Source of the DNA: an uncultured Bacteroides sp.
GTDB taxonomy: Bacteria > Bacteroidota > Bacteroidia > Bacteroidales > Bacteroidaceae
Assembly: GCA_905197435.1 (NCBI GenBank)
Contig: CAJJYX010000007.1
Coordinates: 1 to 36,627 of the forward strand
Direction of reading: 5' to 3'
Length of the DNA stretch: 36,627 nucleotides
The notes beneath the pieces were generated by a model. That model did no database searches and was not told the DNA's origin. It saw only the letters and a program-made list of their open reading frames with translations. Position 1 is the stretch's first letter; each line of letters opens with the position of its first letter. Below, one piece after another: positions 27,959 to 36,525 of this stretch. Made by a program: the position numbers and the translations under genes.

Positions 27959-28549
27959 TTAGTTACCTGCAGCAGCAGCGGCACCTCTTGCAGCACGAGT
28001 CAGCTTAACGGCGCATACAACGGCTTCTTTGGCATTCAACAATTCCAATCCTTCGTATTGCAATTCGCCAACTTTGACAGTCTTGCCAAGTCCCAAGTGA
28101 GAAACGTTGATAGTCAGTCTTTCAGGAATTACGTTGTACAATGCTCTAACTTTCAGTTTACGCATCTGGAGTACCAGCTTACCACCGGCTTTAACACCTT
28201 CTGCCAAACCTTCCATCTGTACCGGAACTTCCATTACGATAGGTTTGGCTTCATCGATTTGATAGAAGTCAACGTGCAGGATAGTATCCTTTACAGGGTG
28301 GAATTGGATATCCTTCATGATAGCATTTACTTTCTTGCCATCAATTATCAAGTCAACTACATAGATGTGCGGAGTGTAAACCAAGTTGCGCAGACCTTCT
28401 GCAGGTACAGTGAAGTGAACGTTTTCACCTGCACCATAAAGTACGCAAGGTACACCGTTGTTTTTACGAATAGCTTTCAAAGCTCTTGCCTGTTCCGAAG
28501 AACGTTCTGCAATTGTTCTTGCAGTTCCTTTTACTTCAATTGATTTCAT
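27959..28549 (-). CDS. rplY: 50S ribosomal protein L25 (general stress protein Ctc type)
   Basis: 196 residues, the two-domain TL5/CTC form. The N-terminal L25 domain (about 1-95: IEVKGTARTIAERSSEQARALKAIRKNNGVPCVLYG) binds 5S rRNA; the C-terminal beta domain (about 95-185: KPIVMEVPVQMEGLAEGVKAGGKL) is the TL5-type extension. The tail ends in an Ala- and Gly-rich stretch. A consensus promoter lies at 28647-28677, leaving a leader of about 90 bases with two hairpins. It heads the leftward group rplY-pth-S4-Gfo/Idh. Confidence 0.97.
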   Translation of the reverse strand: MKSIEVKGTARTIAERSSEQARALKAIRKNNGVPCVLYGAGENVHFTVPAEGLRNLVYTPHIYVVDLIIDGKKVNAIMKDIQFHPVKDTILHVDFYQIDEAKPIVMEVPVQMEGLAEGVKAGGKLVLQMRKLKVRALYNVIPERLTINVSHLGLGKTVKVGELQYEGLELLNAKEAVVCAVKLTRAARGAAAAAGN

Positions 28550-28573
28550 TTCTTAAAAAATTGTGTTACTCTA

Positions 28574-28630
28574 AATTAAGTAAATTTTTTGCTTAATTCA
28601 CCATCACACGATGTGGCTTGCCACATGATG
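28574..28630 (-). promoter_or_regulatory. Structured 5' leader of rplY
   Basis: Between the predicted transcription start (about 28640) and the ATG (28549) are two inverted repeats: TGTGGC (28612-28617) with GCCACA (28620-28625), extended by CATCA (28602-28606) with TGATG (28626-28630); and AATTAAG (28574-28580) with CTTAATT (28592-28598). This may be an autoregulatory ribosomal-protein leader, but that is inference. Confidence 0.45.
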
Positions 28631-28646
28631 TTGCAAAAAAGCGGTG

Positions 28647-28677
28647 CAAAAGTACAGCTTCTTTTTGAATTATCAAA
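28647..28677 (-). promoter_or_regulatory. Promoter of rplY
   Basis: On the minus strand TTTG (28677-28674), a 19-base spacer and TACTTTTG (28654-28647) match the Bacteroidota promoter consensus exactly. Confidence 0.8.
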
Positions 28678-28687
28678 AAGTTATGAC

Positions 28688-29095
28688 TTAAAATTCTATG
28701 TCTATCTTGATTTCTTCGTCCAATGGAGATGCCTTTTCTTCTTTCGGTAATTCCTCTTTGGTTGTCTCGGCGCTTTCTGCCTCTTCATCAGCGGCATGTC
28801 TTGTATAGCAGCCCTGTTGCTCTTGGATGAAGCCGATAGCTTGCTGGAGTCCGTTCATAAACTTTTCAAAATCTTCTTTGTATAAAAAGATTTTGTGCTT
28901 TTCAAAACTTACCTGCGAGTCGTCTCCTTCACCCATCACGATTTTCTTGCTTTCTGTGATGGCGAGAAACATTTCGTCTTTTCTGTTTTTCTTGACGTCT
29001 AAATAATAGATGCGCTTACCTGCTTTGATGGATTGGGAAAAAACAATCTCCTTGTCGTTCATGTCCGCTGCGTTTTTCTTTTTAAAGTCTTCCAT
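28688..29095 (-). CDS. DUF3276 / PUR-alpha-like nucleic-acid-binding protein
   Basis: 135 residues. The segment EIVFSQSIKAGKRIYYLDVKKNRKDEMFLAITESKK (about 17-52), then HKIFLYKEDFEKFMNGLQQAI, is the PUR repeat fold, which binds single-stranded DNA or RNA in Borrelia and eukaryotic relatives; DUF3276 proteins are widespread in Bacteroidota. The C-terminal ~40 residues are acidic and low in complexity (EEAESAETTKEELPKEEKAS) and probably disordered. Its cellular role is not established. It is a single gene divergent from nusB, with rplY about 140 bases downstream. No clear consensus promoter was found for it. Confidence 0.88.
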   Translation of the reverse strand: MEDFKKKNAADMNDKEIVFSQSIKAGKRIYYLDVKKNRKDEMFLAITESKKIVMGEGDDSQVSFEKHKIFLYKEDFEKFMNGLQQAIGFIQEQQGCYTRHAADEEAESAETTKEELPKEEKASPLDEEIKIDIEF

Positions 29096-29250
29096 ATTAT
29101 AATAGGTCTCAATTTTGATATTATCACTTTAAAACTTATATCTCTCGTAGCTTTTAGCTCTTTATCGGGCTCAAAATTGACGATTTTTTTTAAACTGTCA
29201 AAAGAAAAAGGCCGGATAATCAATATCTGCATTAAAAAATGTGATTTATT

Positions 29251-29281
29251 TATGTAAACTCATTAAAAATGCCTACTTTTG
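29251..29281 (+). promoter_or_regulatory. Promoter of the nusB-yajC-ybbR-coaE group
   Basis: TATG (29251-29254, one change from TTTG), a 19-base spacer and TACTTTTG (29274-29281, exact). The nusB ATG is 35 bases further on. Confidence 0.65.
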
Positions 29282-29316
29282 CATCTTGTTAAAACACTAG
29301 TATTTACTTTAGAATT

Positions 29317-30243
29317 ATGATCAACAGAGTTCTTATTCGTCTTAAGATTATACAGATTGTATATGCTTATTATCAGAATGGCAGTAAAAATTTAGACTCA
29401 GCGGAGAAAGAATTGTTCTTTAGCCTTTCAAAGGCATACGACCTCTACAACTACCTGCTGATGCTGATGATAGCTTTGACGAACTACGCACAAAAACGTA
29501 TTGATGCGGCAAAAGCTAAACTGGCTCCTACTGCCGAGGAGTTGTATCCCAACATGAAATTTACGCAAAACAAGTTTATAGCCCAGTTGGAAGTGAACAA
29601 GCAATTGGCGGAGTTCATCGCCAACCAAAAGCGTACATGGGACAATGATGAAGATTTCGTCAAGGGATTGTATGAGAAAATAGTGGAATCGGATATATAT
29701 AAGGAGTATATGGCTTCTTCGGACGATTCTTACGAATGTGACCGTGAACTGTGGAGAAAGCTATATAAGACTTTCGTCTTCAACAACGAAGACTTGGATA
29801 ATGTACTCGAAGACCAGAGCCTTTATTGGAACGACGACAAGGAGATTGTGGATACCTTTGTTCTGAAAACCATCAAGCGTTTTGAAGAGAAGAATGGTGC
29901 CAACCAGAAACTGTTGCCCGAGTTCAAGGATGAGGAAGACCAAGAATTTGCACGCCGCCTGTTCCGTCGTGCCATTTTGAACTGCGATTATTACCGTCAC
30001 CTCATCAGCGAGAATACGCGTAATTGGGATTTGGAACGCGTAGCCTTTATGGATGTTGTAATCATGCAGTGTGCCTTGGCTGAAATTTTGAGCTTCCCGA
30101 ACATTCCGGTTAGTGTTTCGTTAAATGAATATGTCGATATTGCCAAAGTTTACAGCACGGCCAAAAGCGGCAGTTTCGTGAACGGTACATTGGACGGAAT
30201 AGTTAATCAATTAAAAAAAGAAGGTAAGTTAACGAAAAACTAA
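29317..30243 (+). CDS. nusB: NusB-family transcription antitermination protein, long form
   Basis: 308 residues, about twice the E. coli protein. The first ~20 residues (NRVLIRLKIIQIVYAYY) match the start of NusB, and about 215-305 (FARRLFRRAILNCDYYRHLI, then NWDLERVAFMDVVIMQCALAEIL and PVSVSLNEYVDIAKVYSTAKSGSFVNGTLD) match its C-terminal half. Between them lies a charged, mostly helical segment of about 150 residues. NusB with NusE forms part of the antitermination complex that acts on rRNA operons. The long form is the usual one in Bacteroidota, as far as I know. It heads the nusB-yajC-ybbR-coaE cluster. Confidence 0.92.
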   Translation: MINRVLIRLKIIQIVYAYYQNGSKNLDSAEKELFFSLSKAYDLYNYLLMLMIALTNYAQKRIDAAKAKLAPTAEELYPNMKFTQNKFIAQLEVNKQLAEFIANQKRTWDNDEDFVKGLYEKIVESDIYKEYMASSDDSYECDRELWRKLYKTFVFNNEDLDNVLEDQSLYWNDDKEIVDTFVLKTIKRFEEKNGANQKLLPEFKDEEDQEFARRLFRRAILNCDYYRHLISENTRNWDLERVAFMDVVIMQCALAEILSFPNIPVSVSLNEYVDIAKVYSTAKSGSFVNGTLDGIVNQLKKEGKLTKN

Positions 30244-30280
30244 TACCTTTGTTTAATAATAGAAATCAAAACTGAGTATT

Positions 30281-30616
30281 ATGAACTTAATGACTGTATT
30301 TTTCCTGCAGGCTCCTGCTGCAGGCCCTGCCGGTGGTGGTAGCATGATGTGGATTATGTTGATAGCCATGTTCGTTATCATGTATTTCTTTATGATTCGC
30401 CCTCAAAACAAGAAGCAAAAGGAAATAGCAAACTTCCGTAAATCGCTTCAAGTGAATCAGAAGATAATTACAGCTGGTGGTATCCATGGTGTTATCAAAG
30501 AAATCAACGACAATGATGTGGTACTTGAAATCGCTTCTAACGTTAAGATTCGTGTAGACAAGAACTCTATTTTTGCTGCAGCTGCTGATGCGAACAGCAG
30601 TCAGGCATCTAAATAA
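30281..30616 (+). CDS. yajC: Preprotein translocase subunit YajC
   Basis: 111 residues. A Gly/Ala-rich N-terminus leads into one membrane helix (about 21-40, MMWIMLIAMFVIMYFFMI), then the signature RPQNKKQKEIANFRKSLQVNQKIITAGGIHGVI, and a short beta domain. YajC is an accessory inner-membrane subunit that joins SecD-SecF and the SecYEG translocon. It lies 37 bases after nusB and 5 bases before the YbbR-type gene. Confidence 0.97.
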   Translation: MNLMTVFFLQAPAAGPAGGGSMMWIMLIAMFVIMYFFMIRPQNKKQKEIANFRKSLQVNQKIITAGGIHGVIKEINDNDVVLEIASNVKIRVDKNSIFAAAADANSSQASK

Positions 30617-30621
30617 TAGAA

Positions 30622-31647
30622 ATGTGCCCTATGTTTGAACGTAGGAACATACAACGTACATATCTGAGGATATCAAGACAAGTGAAGGACTTTCTGCTTA
30701 GCGATAAAAGCAGGGAGTTCTTCATTTTTTTGTTTTTCTTCTTTGTGGCCGGTGGCTTCTGGCTGTTGCAGACCTTGAACAACGACTATGAGGCAGACTT
30801 CTCTATACCGGTGCGGTTGAAGGGGGTGCCCAATGATGTGGTGATCACTTCTGAGCCAGCTTCAGAACTTCGCATCAAGGTAAAAGACAAGGGGACGGTA
30901 CTGCTTAACTATATGTTGGGAAAGAGTTTCTATCCCGTTATTTTGGATTATGCCGATTATAAAGGAGTGGATAATCAAGTGCGGATATATCCTTCACAGT
31001 TTGAAAAGAAGGTGCTGAACCAGCTGAATGCATCTACCCGCCTGCTTTCGATGAAGCCGGATACGTTGGAATATATCTATTCGACGGGAGTCTCCAAACT
31101 GGTGCCGGTGAAGTTGCGTGGCACGCTGAGCGCCGGACGTGAGTATTATCTTTCGGATACGATATTCAGTCCCGATTCTGTGCTGGTATATGCACCGCAG
31201 GGCGTACTGGACACGATTACTGTTGCCTATACGCAACAGGTGAAGTTGGAAGACATATCGGACACTTTGAGACAGCAAGTTCCCCTGCGTATTCAGAAAG
31301 GTGTGAAGTTTGTACCGTCTTCCATTGAGATGATACTTCCGGTGGATATTTATACGGAAAAGACAGTGGAGGTACCATTGCGTGGCGTGAATTTTCCTGC
31401 CGACAAGGTGCTGCGTGCTTTCCCTTCCAAGGTACAAGTCACGTTTCAGGTCGGCCTGAGCCATTTTAGGCAGATTAATGCCGATGATTTTCATATTTAT
31501 GTGTCTTACGAGGAACTGCTTCGTTTGGGTTCCGATAAGTATACGGTAAAGATAAAGAATCTGCCGAAAGGGGTAAGCCAAGTACGCTTTAATCCGGCGC
31601 AGGTGGATTTCCTTATCGAGCAAGTATCTCCTGATTATGGCGATTAA
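30622..31647 (+). CDS. YbbR-like domain membrane protein
   Basis: 341 residues. A cytoplasmic N-terminus is followed by a single membrane helix (about 33-52, [21 protein letters not shown]) and an extracytoplasmic part with repeated YbbR-like beta modules, marked by [15 protein letters not shown] and later [12 protein letters not shown]. In Firmicutes, YbbR (CdaR) regulates a diadenylate cyclase; no cyclase gene is present here, so that role should not be carried over. In Bacteroidales this gene sits regularly between yajC and coaE. The last 11 bases overlap coaE, so translation is likely coupled. Confidence 0.87.
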   Translation: MCPMFERRNIQRTYLRISRQVKDFLLSDKSREFFIFLFFFFVAGGFWLLQTLNNDYEADFSIPVRLKGVPNDVVITSEPASELRIKVKDKGTVLLNYMLGKSFYPVILDYADYKGVDNQVRIYPSQFEKKVLNQLNASTRLLSMKPDTLEYIYSTGVSKLVPVKLRGTLSAGREYYLSDTIFSPDSVLVYAPQGVLDTITVAYTQQVKLEDISDTLRQQVPLRIQKGVKFVPSSIEMILPVDIYTEKTVEVPLRGVNFPADKVLRAFPSKVQVTFQVGLSHFRQINADDFHIYVSYEELLRLGSDKYTVKIKNLPKGVSQVRFNPAQVDFLIEQVSPDYGD

Positions 31648-32263
31648 GATAGGTATAACCGGTGGCATCGGTAGCGGAAAGAGTGTGGTCTCCCGGTTGC
31701 TGGGAGTGCTGGGCGTTCCTGTCTATATCTCGGATTTGGAAACGAAGAGGCTGATGGTTTCCGATTCGTTTATCCGCAAGGAGTTGTCATCCTTGCTTGG
31801 TGCGGAGGTGTATGCCGGCGGCATGCTGAATAAGCCGTTGCTGGCATCTTATCTTTTTGGCAGTCCGGAGCATGCCAAAGAAATCAACGGTATCGTTCAT
31901 CCTCGTGTAAAGGAGGATTTCAGGCAATGGGTACAATGCCACGCTGCTTCTTCTATTGTCGGTATCGAATCGGCTATCCTGTTGGAAGCGGGTTTTGCCG
32001 GTGAGGTGGATGCTGTCGTTATGGTCTATGCTCCCGAAGAAGTGCGTATTTTGCGTGCCATCCGAAGGGATGCCTCCTCGCGCGAATTGATAGAAAGACG
32101 TGTCCGCAGCCAGATGAACGATGAGGAAAAACGTAAACATGCAGATTTTGTAATTGTAAATGACGGTGAAACTCCGTTGATTCCACAGGTTTTAGGGTTA
32201 ATCACTTCACTATCTAAAAAATATCGGTTGCCTTTCAAGAAAACAGGCATCGCCTCGACATAA
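31637..32263 (+). CDS. coaE: Dephospho-CoA kinase
   Basis: 208 residues. It catalyses the last step of coenzyme A synthesis, ATP-dependent phosphorylation of the ribose 3'-OH of dephospho-CoA. The P-loop [11 protein letters not shown] is at residues 6-16, followed by [11 protein letters not shown] (the conserved Asp), [10 protein letters not shown] and a lid region with [17 protein letters not shown]. It overlaps the end of the YbbR-type gene by 11 bases. A short hairpin follows immediately and ends the transcript. Confidence 0.96.
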   Translation: MAIKIGITGGIGSGKSVVSRLLGVLGVPVYISDLETKRLMVSDSFIRKELSSLLGAEVYAGGMLNKPLLASYLFGSPEHAKEINGIVHPRVKEDFRQWVQCHAASSIVGIESAILLEAGFAGEVDAVVMVYAPEEVRILRAIRRDASSRELIERRVRSQMNDEEKRKHADFVIVNDGETPLIPQVLGLITSLSKKYRLPFKKTGIAST

Positions 32264-32264
32264 A

Positions 32265-32283
32265 AATAAGCAAGCTTATTTTG
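32265..32283 (+). terminator. Short terminator-like hairpin after coaE
   Basis: AATAAG-CAAG-CTTATT (32265-32280) followed by TTG forms a small AT-rich stem two bases after the coaE stop codon. Its end overlaps the -33 box of the next promoter. Weak as an intrinsic terminator. Confidence 0.4.
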
Positions 32284-32310
32284 TATTGTCTTCGGCTTGC
32301 ACTATCTTTG
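32280..32310 (+). promoter_or_regulatory. Promoter of the DUF5606 gene
   Basis: TTTG (32280-32283), a 19-base spacer and TATCTTTG (32303-32310) match the Bacteroidota consensus exactly. The start codon is 44 bases downstream. Confidence 0.8.
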
Positions 32311-32354
32311 CTCCCCGAAAAAACAACTACTACTAATCAAAACAGAATATACTT

Positions 32355-32789
32355 ATGTTGAAGACTATTTTGTCCATTTCCGGTAAACCGGGATTGTATA
32401 AGCTCGTTTCTCAGGGAAAAAACATGCTGATTGTAGAGTCACTTGTTGACAAGAAGCGTTTCCCTGCTTATGGTAATGAGAAGATTATTTCTTTGGGCGA
32501 TATCGCCATGTATACAGATACGGAAGATGTACCTTTGAAGGAAGTATTCCTTTCCATGAAGAAAAAGGAAAACGGTGCTGCCGTAGTGATGGATTTGAAG
32601 AAAGCTACTGCCGATGACCTGCGTGCTTATCTGGCAGAGGTATTGCCTACCTTCGACCGTGATCGTGTATATCCGTCCGATATCAAAAAGCTGATTACTT
32701 GGTATAATTTGTTGGTGAAGAGCGGTATGGCTGATTTTGAGGAAGCTCCCGCTGCTGAAGAAGCCAAGGAAGAAAGCAAAGCTGAATAA
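32355..32789 (+). CDS. DUF5606 family protein
   Basis: 144 residues. The N-terminus LKTILSISGKPGLYKLVSQGKNMLIVESL is the family signature: a small beta-rich domain (1-65) followed by a helical part (about 85-125, ADDLRAYLAEVLPTFDRDRVYPSDIKKLITWYNLL), and then an acidic Ala/Glu/Lys tail that is probably disordered. The function is unknown; it is conserved across Bacteroidota. It has its own consensus promoter and a strong terminator, so it is a monocistronic gene, which fits a steadily expressed housekeeping protein (inference). Confidence 0.87.
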   Translation: MLKTILSISGKPGLYKLVSQGKNMLIVESLVDKKRFPAYGNEKIISLGDIAMYTDTEDVPLKEVFLSMKKKENGAAVVMDLKKATADDLRAYLAEVLPTFDRDRVYPSDIKKLITWYNLLVKSGMADFEEAPAAEEAKEESKAE

Positions 32790-32804
32790 ATTTCAGGTTG
32801 TAAT

Positions 32805-32852
32805 GTATAAAAAAAAGAGGCGGCTCAATTGCGAGTCGCCTCTTTTTTATAC
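32805..32852. terminator. Strong bidirectional terminator between the DUF5606 gene and clpB
   Basis: Arms 32805-32826 and 32833-32852 form a stem with the GC core GAGGCGGCTC and GAGTCGCCTC, around a 6-base loop (AATTGC) and flanked by A runs on the left and T runs on the right. This gives a proper intrinsic terminator in both directions for these converging genes. Confidence 0.93.
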
Positions 32853-32866
32853 ACTACGGACTATTC

Positions 32867-35461
32867 TTAGTTTCTGAATACCAATCCGTCGTTAGCGGTA
32901 TTGGCATCCACCGTGATAGGTTTGCTTCGGTCTACTTCCTGGGCCAGGAGCTTCTTCGACAAATCGTTCAGCAAGTAGTGCTGGATGGCACGTTTCACCG
33001 GACGGGCACCGAATTCGGGGTCATATCCCGCATTGGCAAGGAAGTTTATGGCAGCATTTGTCAGAACCAATTCCACACCATTACCGGAAAGCATCTTCTG
33101 CACGCTCTTGATTTGAAGCGTCACAATCTGCTTGATTTCAGGTTCTGTCAGCGGCAGGAACATGATGGTTTCGTCAATACGGTTCAAGAATTCCGGACGG
33201 ATGGTCTTTTTCAGCATATTCATCACTTCCTTCTTGGTCTCCTCCACGATTTGCTCCTTATTGCTTCCATTCAGTTTCTCCATCTGGCTTTGGATGTAGC
33301 CGCTGCCCATGTTGGAGGTCATGATGATGATCGTATTCTTGAAGTTGACCGTACGCCCTTTGTTATCCGTCAGACGTCCGTCATCCAGCACTTGCAGCAG
33401 GATGTTGAATACGTCCGGATGCGCTTTCTCGATTTCATCAAACAGGACAACAGAATACGGTTTCCGTCTTACGGCTTCTGTCAACTGTCCGCCTTCATCG
33501 TAGCCTACATATCCCGGAGGCGCTCCGACCAAACGGGAAACGCTGTGCTTCTCCTGATATTCGCTCATGTCGATACGGGTCATCATGGTCTCATCGTCAA
33601 AGAGGAACTCTGCCAATGCCTTTGCCAATTCCGTCTTACCTACACCGGTAGTTCCCAAGAAAAGGAATGAACCGATGGGGCGTTTCGGGTCTTGCAGTCC
33701 GGCACGGCTGCGGCGTACGGCGTCGGATACAGCTTCTATGGCTTCATCTTGTCCGATAACCCGCCGGTGCAGTTCTGCTTCCAGATGCAGCAGCTTGTCC
33801 TTCTCACTTTGCAGCATCTTGCTTACCGGTATTCCGGTCCAGCGGGATACTACGTCGGCGATGTCCTCAGCATCGACTTCCTCTTTAATCATGGCCTTGT
33901 CGCCCTGCATTTCGTGCAGTTTCTGCTGCGTTTCTTCAATCTCCTTGTTCAACGCTTGCAGCTTGCCGTAACGGATTTCAGCAACCCGGCCATAGTCACC
34001 TTCCCGCTCTGCCTTGTCGGCTTCGAACTTCAGGTTTTCTATTTCCACTTTATTCTGCTGGATTTTGTTGACCAGGGTCTTCTCGCTTTGCCATTTTGCC
34101 TTGTATGAGCTTTCCTGTTCCTTCAGTGCGGCAAGTTCTTTACCGATTTGTTCCAGCTTGGGTTGGTCGTCCTCACGTTTGATGGCTTCACGCTCAATCT
34201 CCAACTGTTTTATCTTACGCGAAATTTCATCCAACTCTTCCGGAACGGAGTCGACCTCCATACGGAGCTTGGCAGCGGCCTCGTCCATCAGGTCGATGGC
34301 CTTGTCGGGCAAGAAACGGTCGGTGATGTAACGGTTGCTCAACTCTACGGCAGCGATGATGGCATCGTCTTTGATTCGTACGTGGTGATGGTTCTCATAG
34401 CGTTCCTTCAGACCACGCAGAATGGAGATGGTGCTCAGCGTATCCGGTTCGTTTACCATGACAATTTGGAAACGGCGCTCCAAAGCTTTGTCCTTTTCGA
34501 AATACTTCTGGTATTCGTCAAGGGTAGTGGCTCCAATGCTTCTTAATTCGCCGCGCGCCAAGGCTGGCTTCAGGATGTTGGCAGCATCCATGGCTCCCTC
34601 GCCCTTACCGGCACCCACCAAGGTGTGAATCTCATCGATGAAGAGGATAATGTCGCCTTCCGACTTCTTCACTTCATTGATAACGGCTTTCAGACGCTCT
34701 TCAAACTCACCTTTGTATTTGGCGCCGGCCACCAGTGCACCCATATCCAATGAGTAGACTTGCTTGTTCTTCAGATTTTCGGGCACGTCTCCACGCAAGA
34801 TACGGTGGGCAAGGCCTTCTACAATGGCTGTCTTACCCGTACCCGGCTCACCGATAAGAATCGGGTTGTTCTTGGTACGCCGACTCAGAATCTGCAGGAC
34901 ACGCCGTATCTCTTCGTCACGGCCGATGACGGGATCCAGTTTGCCGCTACGGGCTGCTTCGTTCAGATTGATGGCATACTTTTCCAGAGCCTGGTAAGTG
35001 TCTTCGCTGGATTGTGAGGTCACCTTTTCCCCTTTCCGCAGTTCGTTGATGGCTTCCCGCAGTTCGCGGTCCGTCATCCCGGCATCCTTCAGAATGGTGG
35101 ATGCAGTGCTTTTTACATTCAGCAAAGCCAGCAACATGGGCTCCAGAGAGACGAATTCATCACCCATTTCCTTGGAATATTGGGTGGCTTTCTGGAATAC
35201 CTCGTTCGTTTCGCGGCTCAGGTATGGCTCTCCGCCGGATACCTTGGGCAGAGAATCAATTTGCTTGTCCAGTACAAGCGCTATCTGCTGGCCGTTCATG
35301 CCCAGCTTCTGGAAGATGAAGTTGGTGACGTTTTCGCCCACTTTCATCACGCTTTGAAGCACATGCACGGGTTCGATGGCCTGCTGTCCCCGGCCTTGTA
35401 CAAGGTTCACAGCCTCCTGCACTGCTTCTTGCGCTTTAATGGTAAAGTTGTTAAAGTTCAT
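32867..35461 (-). CDS. clpB: ClpB disaggregase
   Basis: 864 residues, standard length. A hexameric AAA+ chaperone that works with DnaK to pull proteins out of aggregates, in the cytoplasm. In order: the N-terminal Clp repeat domain (about 1-150); first AAA module with Walker A GEPGTGKT (about 200) and Walker [10 protein letters not shown]; a coiled-coil middle domain rich in Glu, Lys and Gln (about 400-530), which marks ClpB rather than ClpA or ClpC; and second AAA module with GTTGVGKT (about 600) and [11 protein letters not shown]. The start has an AGGAG-like sequence (GAAAGGAG) 6-13 bases upstream, rare in this window. A weak promoter is seen at 35511-35543. Confidence 0.98.
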   Translation of the reverse strand: MNFNNFTIKAQEAVQEAVNLVQGRGQQAIEPVHVLQSVMKVGENVTNFIFQKLGMNGQQIALVLDKQIDSLPKVSGGEPYLSRETNEVFQKATQYSKEMGDEFVSLEPMLLALLNVKSTASTILKDAGMTDRELREAINELRKGEKVTSQSSEDTYQALEKYAINLNEAARSGKLDPVIGRDEEIRRVLQILSRRTKNNPILIGEPGTGKTAIVEGLAHRILRGDVPENLKNKQVYSLDMGALVAGAKYKGEFEERLKAVINEVKKSEGDIILFIDEIHTLVGAGKGEGAMDAANILKPALARGELRSIGATTLDEYQKYFEKDKALERRFQIVMVNEPDTLSTISILRGLKERYENHHHVRIKDDAIIAAVELSNRYITDRFLPDKAIDLMDEAAAKLRMEVDSVPEELDEISRKIKQLEIEREAIKREDDQPKLEQIGKELAALKEQESSYKAKWQSEKTLVNKIQQNKVEIENLKFEADKAEREGDYGRVAEIRYGKLQALNKEIEETQQKLHEMQGDKAMIKEEVDAEDIADVVSRWTGIPVSKMLQSEKDKLLHLEAELHRRVIGQDEAIEAVSDAVRRSRAGLQDPKRPIGSFLFLGTTGVGKTELAKALAEFLFDDETMMTRIDMSEYQEKHSVSRLVGAPPGYVGYDEGGQLTEAVRRKPYSVVLFDEIEKAHPDVFNILLQVLDDGRLTDNKGRTVNFKNTIIIMTSNMGSGYIQSQMEKLNGSNKEQIVEETKKEVMNMLKKTIRPEFLNRIDETIMFLPLTEPEIKQIVTLQIKSVQKMLSGNGVELVLTNAAINFLANAGYDPEFGARPVKRAIQHYLLNDLSKKLLAQEVDRSKPITVDANTANDGLVFRN

Positions 35462-35510
35462 ATGTTTTTCTCCTTTCTATTTTATCAGTTTCATAACACT
35501 TAGGGAGGCG

Positions 35511-35543
35511 CAAAAGATTTGCCATTGGAATATTTCGGACAAA
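35511..35543 (-). promoter_or_regulatory. Weak candidate promoter of clpB
   Basis: On the minus strand TTTG (35543-35540) is followed 21 bases later by ATCTTTTG (35518-35511). Both the spacing and the first two bases of the -7 box deviate from consensus, so an alternative sigma factor or another start is possible. Confidence 0.3.
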
Positions 35544-35661
35544 ATTTCAGTAAAACACATGTATGGAATGACAAAATGTCGTTTTCTCTGACTGTTTGTT
35601 TCTACGGAGTATCTTCGCTCCTTTACTAAGCCTTCCTATCTCTTTTCCGGAGTGAGATACG

Positions 35662-35727
35662 ATTAAAAGGCTTTCAATATGCAATTAAAAGGCTTTTAAT
35701 ATCATATTATAAGGCTTTTAATGCTAT
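35662..35727. repeat. Three tandem 22-bp palindromic units
   Basis: Units begin at 35662, 35684 and 35706, exactly 22 bases apart. Each contains ATTAAAAG-G-CTTTTAAT or a close variant (first unit CTTTCAAT, third unit ATTATAAG), so each is an inverted repeat with a single central base. The 22-base period, close to two helical turns, would place all sites on one DNA face. They lie about 120 bases from the candidate clpB promoter and 130-200 bases from the rightward gene's -7 box. Confidence 0.85.
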
Positions 35728-35928
35728 ATCAGTATGGGACTTTTCCGGGTATGCTCTTATAGGCATCCTGTTTCTCTGCAGTACGGATGTGGCTTGTACG
35801 ATGAGATGCTCTGTGAGTCGTTTTTTCGCATATATGGTGGGTGTTGATGATTATTTTTGTACCTTTACATCTTCATTGGGCAGAGCCCTTGATGGGGCGG
35901 GGCCTTAAACAGATAACAAGTAGAAAGT

Positions 35929-36525
35929 ATGGAAGATAAAATAAAGTTCCCGGCAAATGTGATATTGATAGATGTGGCATTTCTGAATGAAATGGTATAT
36001 GGTGCAAAGAACTTTCTGGAAAACAGGTTAGGGCGGAAGCTGCCTGATATTGACCTGCCGGCATGGTTGAGCTATTTGGCGCTGGATGCCGGTTTGAGGG
36101 AAAAAGAAAATGAGGTGGAAGTCCTGTTGGTACATACTCCGGCAGCGAATGTGCTGAAGTGTTGTGAGCCGTCCGATGTGGATAAGTTGAACCACCAGGC
36201 ATGCCGTACGCCGCTGGGCGAATTTGCATTTTCTTCTGTAACTTCCTCGGGACTTGTTTCGACTGAAGAGTTATTTCTCGACCTGATGAATCTGGCACTT
36301 GATTCTGCTGATGTGAAATGTTTGATGCTGTTGCCTTTTCATCAGGCGTATGGCGGCAGAGTAGAGGAGAAACTGACCGGTTTCTTCAAAGACAAGAACG
36401 AGGAGGAGAGGGGCAAGGCAGTATACTTTGCTTTGGAGGAACCTTTGAACCCGATGTGTTGCCGTTGGGAACCGGTGATTTACTCTTTGGCGCATGCCTT
36501 TGGCATAAAATCTGACGAATTATAA
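35929..36525 (+). CDS. DUF6621-like conserved hypothetical protein
   Basis: 198 residues, no signal peptide or membrane segment, so probably cytoplasmic. Opening segment: KFPANVILIDVAFLNEMVYGAKNFLENRLGRKLPDIDLPAWLSYLALDAGL, consistent with a Rossmann-like beta-alpha start; a central EVEVLLVHTPAANVLKCCEPSDVDKL segment and a C-terminal CRWEPVIYSLAHAFGI follow. I associate it with the Bacteroidales family DUF6621 from memory and am not certain. The function is unknown. It is divergent from clpB across the palindrome-containing region. Downstream (36526-36627) I see only AT-rich non-coding DNA. Confidence 0.7.
   Translation: MEDKIKFPANVILIDVAFLNEMVYGAKNFLENRLGRKLPDIDLPAWLSYLALDAGLREKENEVEVLLVHTPAANVLKCCEPSDVDKLNHQACRTPLGEFAFSSVTSSGLVSTEELFLDLMNLALDSADVKCLMLLPFHQAYGGRVEEKLTGFFKDKNEEERGKAVYFALEEPLNPMCCRWEPVIYSLAHAFGIKSDEL

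Larger units (their letters stand above)
35462..35928. other. 467-base divergent intergenic region between clpB and the DUF6621-like gene
   Basis: It holds the likely promoters of both divergent genes, a three-unit 22-bp palindromic array (35662-35727) and small GC-rich palindromes near 35879-35905 (for example GGGCAGAGCCC). A TACCTTTA box at 35860-35867 is one base off the -7 consensus for the rightward gene but has no -33 partner. No gene or RNA is recognised. Confidence 0.6.

Noticed and set aside
17829..29112. The 13-mer AATAGGTCTCAAT occurring near 17829 and near 29100, both in intergenic DNA
   Set aside because: A shared word of this length is expected by chance in 36 kb of AT-leaning DNA, and the flanks do not match.
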